From Candidatus Poribacteria bacterium (GTDB taxonomy: Bacteria > Poribacteria > DTPJ01 > WJIO01), in the NCBI GenBank assembly GCA_014730235.1, contig WJIO01000274.1, positions 1 to 10,231 of the forward strand: a stretch of DNA of 10,231 nt, in the 5' to 3' direction. The translations under genes were made by a program, and so were the position numbers. The notes under the pieces are model-generated. The model had not been told where the DNA came from and did no database searches. It was given only the letters and a program-made list of their open reading frames with translations. Below, piece after piece: positions 1 to 5,747 of the stretch; the first letter of the stretch is position 1; every line of letters starts with the position of its first letter.

Positions 1-2
1 AA

Positions 3-353
3 AGATGGATAACAAATCCAACAAAACCCGATTATTCCACAGGTTTATTTATTGGAGTGGGCTTTATTACAACTGTATTTTTCTCTATAATGAGGACAAG
101 ATTTTTGTGGTGGCCTTTACATCCGGCTGGATATGCCGTCTCTAACAGTTGGGGGTTGGAAGTAACCTGGTTCCCTATTCTCATTAGCTCTGTTGTCAAA
201 TTTGCTATACTTAAATTTGGTGGATTGAAGTTACATAGAAAAACTATGCCATTTTTCCTGGGTTTAATACTGGGTGAATTTGTGGTAGGTAGCACATGGT
301 CTGTAATTGGCACAATTACAGGTATAAGAACTTATGCTTTCTGGGTGTATTGA
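3..353 (+). CDS. C-terminal part of a polytopic membrane protein, probably DUF6785-like (5' end outside window)
   Basis: The frame is open from the first bases of the window with no stop, so the true start lies upstream and only the last ~116 residues are present; a GTG at 57 is unlikely to be the start. The fragment has about three hydrophobic segments: GLFIGVGFITTVFF, WFPILISSVVKFAIL, and MPFFLGLILGEFVVG. The stretch RFLWWPLHPAGYAVSNSWGL resembles the C-terminal part of the large membrane proteins annotated DUF6784/DUF6785, which look transporter-like but have no established function known to me. It ends at a TGA and converges on the next gene, which lies on the minus strand. The membrane location is well supported by hydrophobicity. 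The family call is from memory of the motif and is moderate. Confidence 0.6.
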   Translation, partial: RWITNPTKPDYSTGLFIGVGFITTVFFSIMRTRFLWWPLHPAGYAVSNSWGLEVTWFPILISSVVKFAILKFGGLKLHRKTMPFFLGLILGEFVVGSTWSVIGTITGIRTYAFWVY

Positions 354-409
354 TTCATCTAACCAGGACGGATATCATAGTAGTCAGGAAGGTAAAAAGA
401 AAGGGGAGG

Positions 410-442
410 GGGTAGTTTTCACCCTGGTTGGCTAAACTACCC
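410..442. terminator. Possible bidirectional terminator hairpin between convergent genes
   Basis: A perfect 9-bp inverted repeat, GGGTAGTTT (410-418) and AAACTACCC (434-442), encloses a 15-nt loop between the convergent membrane-protein and sigma-like genes. The right arm overlaps the last codons and TAG stop of the minus-strand gene. On the minus strand the stem is followed by C-rich sequence and then TTTCTTTTT rather than an immediate U-run. Terminator function is therefore only suggested by position and symmetry. An alternative pairing exists between AACCAGG (361-367) and CCTGGTT (423-429). Confidence 0.35.
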
Positions 443-758
443 TTTCTATGGCCTTTGATACCTCAAATTTAACGTAATCATCAAAGTCCATTTCCTGAGA
501 ATCACAGAAGCAATCGGCTGCCTTTATTACAGCAATAGCTCCATTTTTAACCATATGTGAAAATGGTCTATTTGTTTTATCGGCGTAGATGGATGCAATT
601 TCCACCACCAGATCAAGGTTATCCTTGACTAATTGAAGCCTTGCCCCAATATCACCGGAAGCCGCCTTGCGTATAAGATTATTGTCCTGTTTCAGGATCA
701 TCAAAGTTATCCCTCCGTTATCTTCTTTTTCGTAGAGCACATCTGTTACTGTTTGCAA
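432..758 (-). CDS. Small sigma-70 region-2-like protein lacking regions 3 and 4
   Basis: The protein has 108 residues from a TTG start, or 89 from an internal ATG at 701-699. Residues 28-83 match the pattern of sigma-70 region 2 (LIRKAASGD, then LVKDNLDLVVEIASIYADK, then GAIAVIKAADCF), and F92-DDY95 aligns with the FSTY segment of region 2.3. The paired tryptophans that normally follow (as in YWWIRQAI) are Phe98-Glu99 here, so residues used for promoter melting are lost. The protein ends right after the position of region 2.4, with no linker or region 4 helix-turn-helix. It could be a degenerate sigma, a core-RNA-polymerase-binding regulator or a decoy; function is unknown. Two Shine-Dalgarno sequences leave the start unresolved. 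It is a single gene with its own upstream dyad. Confidence 0.6.
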   Translation of the reverse strand: MQTVTDVLYEKEDNGGITLMILKQDNNLIRKAASGDIGARLQLVKDNLDLVVEIASIYADKTNRPFSHMVKNGAIAVIKAADCFCDSQEMDFDDYVKFEVSKAIERVV

Positions 759-772
759 TTTTTATTCCTCCA
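711..772 (-). promoter_or_regulatory. Two alternative ribosome binding sites for the sigma-like gene
   Basis: On the minus strand, GGAGGAATAAAAA precedes the TTG at 758-756, and a second site, GGAGGG (716-711), lies 9 nt before an in-frame ATG at 701-699. Both are well spaced. The second start begins the protein just before the sigma-like helices (MILKQDNNLI), so the first 19 residues may be an optional extension. Confidence 0.5.
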
Positions 773-815
773 TAAGTGACTGTAATTTAGTTTTTTTCGG
801 CTTAATCTATTCAGT

Positions 816-837
816 TTTCTGACACCAGCGTCAGAAA
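816..837. repeat. 8-bp perfect dyad upstream of the sigma-like gene
   Basis: TTTCTGAC (816-823) and GTCAGAAA (830-837) form a perfect inverted repeat around a 6-nt centre, about 58 bp upstream of the TTG start of the minus-strand sigma-like gene. Size and position fit an operator, but no clear -35/-10 pair was recognised beside it. Confidence 0.35.
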
Positions 838-1044
838 TTTATCTCTGAAAATGTTTTGAAATCTTGGGATGATTATCTCCCCTCTATATATACGCTTAAC
901 ATAGGCATTTTGTTCTATATTTTTTCATCCTGACCTGAATATAATGTATGCAAGGATTATGCCGTTCTTATAAAATAAATAATGTGCAGAAAGGTATATT
1001 CGCCTAAACTTAATAAACTCAAAATCAACCGAAAGCCTGCTGTA

Positions 1045-1180
1045 AACTTTATGGTTCTTCCGGGTTTAGTGTGGTAAAGATAAGAAACTTCTTTATGCTG
1101 TCATTCCTGCTTTCGCAGGAATGACAAGCTAAGAGCATTTTCAATTATTACCACACTGAACCCGAAAGAACCAACTTTAT
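1045..1180. mobile_element. MITE copy 1 (120 bp, 1053-1172) with 8-bp target duplication
   Basis: The element runs from GGTTCTTCCGGG at 1053 to a near-perfect inverted end finishing in GAACC at 1172. Its terminal inverted repeats match at 23 of 25 positions. Perfect 8-bp direct repeats AACTTTAT flank it (1045-1052 and 1173-1180). The interior carries a perfect 11-bp hairpin, GTCATTCCTGC / GCAGGAATGAC (1100-1110, 1115-1125), with loop TTTC. It has no coding capacity. Ends beginning GGTTCTTCCGG and an 8-bp duplication are typical of ISL3-family insertion sequences, so an ISL3-type transposase probably mobilised it in trans (inference). It lies between kamA-like and the sigma-like gene. A second 120-bp copy is at 9494-9613. 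Confidence 0.9.
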
Positions 1181-1220
1181 TAACATTTAACAAATAAGCG
1201 AAAACCTTTTCTACCCAAAA

Positions 1221-1250
1221 CAATATACTTAACGTTTGTTAAGTATATTG
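1221..1250. repeat. Perfect 13-bp AT-rich palindrome
   Basis: CAATATACTTAAC (1221-1233) and GTTAAGTATATTG (1238-1250) are perfect inverted repeats separated by GTTT. On the minus strand the hairpin is followed by TTTT, so it could be a weak AT-rich terminator about 200 bp downstream of kamA-like. It equally resembles an operator for a dimeric regulator with core ACTTAAC-N4-GTTAAGT. Its length makes chance unlikely; its role is not determined. Confidence 0.6.
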
Positions 1251-1264
1251 TACTTTATAAAATG

Positions 1265-1290
1265 CGAAAAGTCAAGGGGAAAACTTTTCG
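1265..1290. repeat. 8-bp perfect dyad CGAAAAGT / ACTTTTCG
   Basis: The arms at 1265-1272 and 1283-1290 are perfect inverted repeats with a 10-nt loop, 14 bp from the larger 1221-1250 palindrome. Together they form a cluster of symmetric elements in the non-coding stretch after kamA-like. The rest of 1291-1451 shows no gene and no convincing U-tract terminator. Confidence 0.4.
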
Positions 1291-1451
1291 GTTCAGGGCT
1301 TTTATCCATATATTTTTTACCATCCAGAACAGGCCATATTAATGGAGATGGAATTCTTATTTCTTTGTGGGTTTTACGGTATTATTTACGGGGATGATCC
1401 CGGACAATGTGAAACATACCTATATAGAAATGACCAGGCTCTATATACTCT

Positions 1452-2540
1452 CTATATATAGGCATCAGGTGAGTTCTCATCCATCGGATTTGGCTCCCGC
1501 CAAATCTTGCCCTCAAAATTCCTGAGGTATACTGCATCTTTGTCTCTATCTACTATATAGTTTGGCGACATGGGTACTTTGCCATAGGGAGTATCCAGAA
1601 CATAGGTTGGAACGGCAAACCCAGTGGTAAACCCTCGCAGTTTTCGTATTATCTCGATCCCTGTCTCAATGGGAGTACGGAAATGAGCAGTTCCAGATAA
1701 AGTCTGGCACTGATATATATAATATGGTCGCACTCGCATTTTGACTAATCCCCTTACTAATTCCTTCATTATTTTGGGATCGTCATTGATTCCTCTGAGC
1801 AGAACCGACTGATTTCCAAGGGGAATACCAGCATCAGCCAGACGGTTACATGCCTCAGTTGCTTCCCTTGTTAATTCCTTTGGATGATTGAATTGGGTGT
1901 TTAGCCACAGAGGATGATATTTTTTCAGCATGCTACACAATCCCTCGGTGATCCGTTGGGGCATGGTACATGGAGTCCGACTGCCAATCCTGATTATCTC
2001 TACATGTTTTATGGCCCTCAACCTGGCTAGGATTTCCTCAATCATACCATCATCATATATGAGTGGATCTCCACCAGTGAGAAGTACGTCACGAATTTCA
2101 GGAGTTCTGGCAATATAGTCAAGAGCTGATTTACGTGCCTCTTTTGAGAAGTCAAAACTTTCACGCCCAACCATACGTTTTCGCAGACAGTGGCGACATA
2201 ACACGGCACAGCTATTTGACACACACCATGCGATCCTGTCTGGATAAACCTTCACGATGTTTGGTGCAGGACTATGTTTTTCCTCATCAAGAGGGTCCAT
2301 CACACCCAATGGATCATGAAGCTCTGTAATATCAGGTACAGCCTGCTTTATTATTGGGCATTGCGAATCATTTCTTTCCATTAGATTTGCATAATATGGT
2401 GTAATACACCAGCTAAACTCGGATTCTACAGCAGATATATCTTCATCTTTCTCTGGAGTAATTGATATATATTTCCCCAACTCATCTGTTTTTCTGATAC
2501 TATTGCTTATTTGGTATTTCCATTCTCCGCCAAAAGGCAT
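1452..2540 (-). CDS. KamA-family radical SAM amino acid 2,3-aminomutase-like protein
   Basis: This 362-residue protein carries the radical-SAM cluster motif CAVLCRHC (Cys111, Cys115, Cys118), the GGDPL SAM-binding motif (156-160), and the PLP lysine in the segment TPYGKVPMSPNY (Lys321). Arg120 aligns with the carboxylate-binding Arg134 of Clostridium subterminale lysine 2,3-aminomutase. Family members move an amino group from C2 to C3 using SAM and PLP. Two points differ from that enzyme, aligned from memory. The lysine-amine ligand Asp293 is Gln279 here, while Asp330 is kept as Asp316. The zinc site is also absent: NDC is NDD at 252-254 and there are no C-terminal cysteines, in a protein shorter than the ~416 residues usual for the lysine enzyme. 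The substrate may therefore not be lysine. The ATG start is preceded by AAGGAG (2555-2550) with a 9-nt spacer. The gene is divergent from the rhamnosidase operon and ends in TAG. Confidence 0.85.
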   Translation of the reverse strand: MPFGGEWKYQISNSIRKTDELGKYISITPEKDEDISAVESEFSWCITPYYANLMERNDSQCPIIKQAVPDITELHDPLGVMDPLDEEKHSPAPNIVKVYPDRIAWCVSNSCAVLCRHCLRKRMVGRESFDFSKEARKSALDYIARTPEIRDVLLTGGDPLIYDDGMIEEILARLRAIKHVEIIRIGSRTPCTMPQRITEGLCSMLKKYHPLWLNTQFNHPKELTREATEACNRLADAGIPLGNQSVLLRGINDDPKIMKELVRGLVKMRVRPYYIYQCQTLSGTAHFRTPIETGIEIIRKLRGFTTGFAVPTYVLDTPYGKVPMSPNYIVDRDKDAVYLRNFEGKIWREPNPMDENSPDAYI

Positions 2541-2627
2541 GACTATATTCTCCTTCCAGGTCTACGGGCAATTGCTGCAAAAATCCATATTATTGCTTTT
2601 CTTATGACCGATTTCGTATCATAAAAG

Positions 2628-2643
2628 GATCTTGTTTAAGATC
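2628..2643. promoter_or_regulatory. Possible operator dyad upstream of kamA-like
   Basis: GATCTT (2628-2633) and AAGATC (2638-2643) form a perfect inverted repeat around GTTT, about 90 bp upstream of the kamA-like start. A -10-like TATGAT on the minus strand lies just downstream, but no good -35 was found. Short, so only suggestive. Confidence 0.25.
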
Positions 2644-2997
2644 ATAACAAAATAACAAACCGCAATATTTCACAGAATACTGGGATGGGAATTTAAGACG
2701 AATAGTCAGGTCGGTTTTGTGCTGTCGGGTAATGCCAAGACAGTGTTTATCCGATTTAGCCGATTTTTTTAAACCTTTCTTACATAATATACATTCCTGA
2801 AAATTCTAAAAAATCTCTAAAACCAATGTTTATGAGAATTCAGCATGAAGAAACAAACCAAGCATAAATTTTACATCCCTGTGTTATTGCGAAGAACGGA
2901 GTAGCAAATAAAGTTTTTAGTTAATTTTAGAAATATCAGCATTCAATATGACTTAATTTGCTGGTTTGTTTAAAACTGATGATGACAAATATGGGTG

Positions 2998-3026
2998 TTG
3001 ACAAAACTACAGGTTAAATTTATAAT
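2998..3026 (+). promoter_or_regulatory. Consensus sigma-70-type promoter of the rhamnosidase-molybdoenzyme operon
   Basis: TTGACA (2998-3003) and TATAAT (3021-3026) match both hexamer consensuses perfectly with the ideal 17-bp spacer. Transcription would start near 3033, leaving a leader of roughly 48 nt that carries CAGGAG (3068-3073) 7 nt before the rhamnosidase ATG. A promoter this strong suggests either high constitutive expression or control by a repressor; no clear operator dyad overlaps it. Confidence 0.8.
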
Positions 3027-3080
3027 GTGCGGAACATAGAACGGATAATATATTTTTGAGTTAAAAACAGGAGCTTTCCA

Positions 3081-5747
3081 ATGATTTCAATAAAAAATCT
3101 CACTTGTGAATACAAGGTTAATCCTATAGGTATTGACGTAGCAAAACCGCGTCTGAGTTGGCAAATATCCTCCGATGAGCGCAATGTTTTCCAGTGTGCG
3201 TATCAGGTAAAGGTAATGGAGGACAAAAACTTTCAGGAATCAGAGGGTGATTTGATCTGGGATTCGGATAAAGTTGACTCTGACCAGTCTATTCACGTTG
3301 AATATAACGGGCCAGAATTGCAGAAGTGCAAACGCTATTACTGGAAGGTAAAAGTCTGGGACGAAAAGGAAAATGAATCTGAATGGAGTGAAACGGCCTT
3401 CTGGGAAATGGGTTTATTGGAGCCAGACGATTGGCAGGCAATTTGGATTCATCCGAATATTGCGGAAGATACATCCAAATCACAACCCTGTCCTATGCTC
3501 AGGAACGAATTTACCCTTGCCGGTAAGGTAAAGCAGGCCAGGGTTTATGCAACAAGCCTTGGGCTTTATGAAATAGAAATTAACGGCACGCGTGTAGGCG
3601 ATCAGGTGCTTACGCCGGGATGGACAAGCTATAAAAATCATCTTCAATACCAGACATACAATGTGACTTCGTTATTAAACTCAGGTGAAAATGCTGTAGG
3701 TGTTATACTTGGTGATGGATGGTACAGAGGATATATCGGATTCCGGGATCAGAGAAATTTTTACGGCGATAAACTTGGACTGTTGTTCCAGATGCTGGTG
3801 GTATACGAGGACGGCAAGACCCAGATTATTACCAGCAACAAAGGTTGGAAATCATCCACTGGCCCTATTCTGGCATCGGACATTTACAACGGTGAAATCT
3901 ACGACGCGCGTCTTGAAAAAGACGGCTGGAGCCAGATTGATTACGATGACAGTGATTGGATGGAAGTAGAAACAAGCGAACACAGCAAGGAAATCATAAC
4001 AGCACCGGCTGGCCCACCTGTGCGTAAAATAGAAGAGATTAAGCCTGTTGAAAAAATGCAAACCCCGGCAGGTGAAACAGTGTTTGATATGGGTCAAAAC
4101 ATGGTGGGCTGGGTTCGTCTGAAGGTAAATGGTGAAGCTGGAACAAAAGTTATCCTGAAACACGCGGAAGTTCTGGATCAGGAAGGGAATTTCTACACAA
4201 CTAATCTGAGAAGGGCTGCACAAACGATTGAATACACGCTTAAGGGTGAAGGTGAGGAAATATTCGAGCCGCACTTTACGTTCCAGGGATTCCGCTACGT
4301 TTCAGTAGAGGGTTTCCCTGGTGAACCGGATATTGACAGTATAAAAGGTGTTGTTATACATTCGGATATGACGCCCACCGGCGAGTTTGAATGCTCCCAT
4401 CCCCTGATCAATCAGTTGCAACATAATATCGTATGGGGTCAAAAAGGTAACTTTGTGGACGTTCCCACCGACTGTCCTCAGAGGGATGAGAGACTGGGCT
4501 GGACAGGCGATGCGCAGGTATTTGTTAAGACAGCTACCTTTAACATGGATGTGGCGGGATTCTTCACAAAATGGTTAAGGGATTTAGCTTACGATCAAAG
4601 TGATGATGGCGGAGTTCCCCACATTATACCGGATGTTCTTGGCGGCGCAAATTCCGCAGCTTGGGCTGATGCCAGCACCATTATTCCCTGGACGATATAC
4701 GTCCAGTATGGTGATAAACGCCTGCTGGAAGAGCAGTATCCCAGCATGAAAGCCTGGGTTGGTTATGTGCAGAATCAAGCCGGTGAGACGCATCTGTGGA
4801 CATCAGGTGGACATTTTGGTGACTGGCTTTCCTATAATCCCGGTGATTCCGGTGGTTCAGGGGCTATAACTGATAAGGATTTTATCGCCACGGCTTTTTA
4901 CGCATATTCCACATATCTTGTGCTGCAGGCTGCTAAGGTTCTGGATAAAGAGGGAGATGTTGACAAATATTCCGATCTGCTGAAAAATATAAAGTCTGCC
5001 TTTATAGACGAATTTGTTACGCCAAATGGTCGGGTGGGATCCAACACCCAAACAGCTTATGTCCTGGCCTTAATGTTTGACCTGCTTCCACCGAATATGA
5101 GGAAACAGGCGGCAGAACGTCTTGTGGCTGATGTGCAAAAACGGGGAAACCATTTGACTACAGGATTTGTAGGCACTCCATACCTGTGTCATGTTCTCAG
5201 CAGTTTTGGTCATCTGGATGTAGCCTATGACCTGCTGAACCAGGAGACCTATCCATCATGGCTGTATCCGGTCAAAAAAGGTGCTACCACTATATGGGAA
5301 CGCTGGGATGGTATCAAGCCCGATGGTTCTTTCCAGGACGCGGGGATGAATTCCTTTAATCACTACGCTTATGGAGCAATCGGTGAATGGCTTTATGGTG
5401 TGGTAGCAGGGATCAAGGCTGTTCCGGAAGCTCCGGGATTCAAGCATGTCCTTATTCAACCTCAACCCGGCGGTGGTCTTAGTCAGGCGAGGGCCAGCAT
5501 GAAAACCGTATACGGTGAAGTCTCTTCAGAATGGAACCTGGATAACGGTAAATTTAATATCTCAATAGTCGTGCCTCATAATACAACAGGAACAATAAGG
5601 CTTCCCAGAGCTATTATGAGAAAAGTAAAAGAAAGCGGCAAGTCGCTATCCAATGTAGAAGGTATATACGGTATTCGACAGGCTGATAACAGTGTAATAA
5701 TTGACCTGGGTTCAGGGGAATACAACTTTGTCTATGAAATTGCATAA
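3081..5747 (+). CDS. Glycoside hydrolase family 78 alpha-L-rhamnosidase, cytoplasmic
   Basis: This 888-residue protein removes terminal alpha-L-rhamnose from glycosides such as flavonoid or polysaccharide rhamnosides. It opens with the N-terminal fold typical of the family (LTCEYKVNPIGIDVAKPRLS, near residue 7). Carbohydrate-binding-like domains follow (IEINGTRVGDQVLTPGW, about 166-181), then the (alpha/alpha)6 catalytic domain and a C-terminal beta domain from about 775. The motif DCPQRDERLGWTGD (464-477) contains the predicted general acid Glu470. Glu740, in TTIWERWDG, matches the expected general base. Its length is usual for GH78. There is no signal peptide, so it should act on imported substrate. 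The ATG is supported by AGGAG 7 nt upstream and the consensus promoter. Its last 14 bp overlap the next gene, which points to translational coupling. Confidence 0.95.
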   Translation: MISIKNLTCEYKVNPIGIDVAKPRLSWQISSDERNVFQCAYQVKVMEDKNFQESEGDLIWDSDKVDSDQSIHVEYNGPELQKCKRYYWKVKVWDEKENESEWSETAFWEMGLLEPDDWQAIWIHPNIAEDTSKSQPCPMLRNEFTLAGKVKQARVYATSLGLYEIEINGTRVGDQVLTPGWTSYKNHLQYQTYNVTSLLNSGENAVGVILGDGWYRGYIGFRDQRNFYGDKLGLLFQMLVVYEDGKTQIITSNKGWKSSTGPILASDIYNGEIYDARLEKDGWSQIDYDDSDWMEVETSEHSKEIITAPAGPPVRKIEEIKPVEKMQTPAGETVFDMGQNMVGWVRLKVNGEAGTKVILKHAEVLDQEGNFYTTNLRRAAQTIEYTLKGEGEEIFEPHFTFQGFRYVSVEGFPGEPDIDSIKGVVIHSDMTPTGEFECSHPLINQLQHNIVWGQKGNFVDVPTDCPQRDERLGWTGDAQVFVKTATFNMDVAGFFTKWLRDLAYDQSDDGGVPHIIPDVLGGANSAAWADASTIIPWTIYVQYGDKRLLEEQYPSMKAWVGYVQNQAGETHLWTSGGHFGDWLSYNPGDSGGSGAITDKDFIATAFYAYSTYLVLQAAKVLDKEGDVDKYSDLLKNIKSAFIDEFVTPNGRVGSNTQTAYVLALMFDLLPPNMRKQAAERLVADVQKRGNHLTTGFVGTPYLCHVLSSFGHLDVAYDLLNQETYPSWLYPVKKGATTIWERWDGIKPDGSFQDAGMNSFNHYAYGAIGEWLYGVVAGIKAVPEAPGFKHVLIQPQPGGGLSQARASMKTVYGEVSSEWNLDNGKFNISIVVPHNTTGTIRLPRAIMRKVKESGKSLSNVEGIYGIRQADNSVIIDLGSGEYNFVYEIA

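Larger units (their letters stand above)
2541..3080. other. Divergent intergenic region between kamA-like and the rhamnosidase operon
   Basis: No convincing gene lies in this 540-bp stretch. It carries the ribosome binding site of kamA-like at its left end and the operon promoter and ribosome binding site at its right end. It also holds a small dyad at 2628-2643 and a sequence at 2882-2907 (TTATTGCGAAGAACGGAGTA) resembling a worn copy of the dispersed repeats that begin GTCATTGCGAGGAACGAAG in many bacterial genomes. A 19-codon ATG frame at 2844 has no ribosome binding site and was not accepted. Confidence 0.6.

Noticed and set aside
940-945. TATAAT on the plus strand as a promoter.
   Set aside because: There is no suitable -35 at 16-18 bp, and no plus-strand gene follows before 3081.
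1369-1399. Short CGGG-ATGAT-CCCG dyad as the kamA-like terminator.
   Set aside because: The stem is only 4-5 bp and no U-tract follows on the minus strand.
2844-2903. 19-codon ATG frame (MKKQTKHKFYIPVLLRRTE) in the divergent intergenic region.
   Set aside because: It has no ribosome binding site and runs into a repeat-like sequence.
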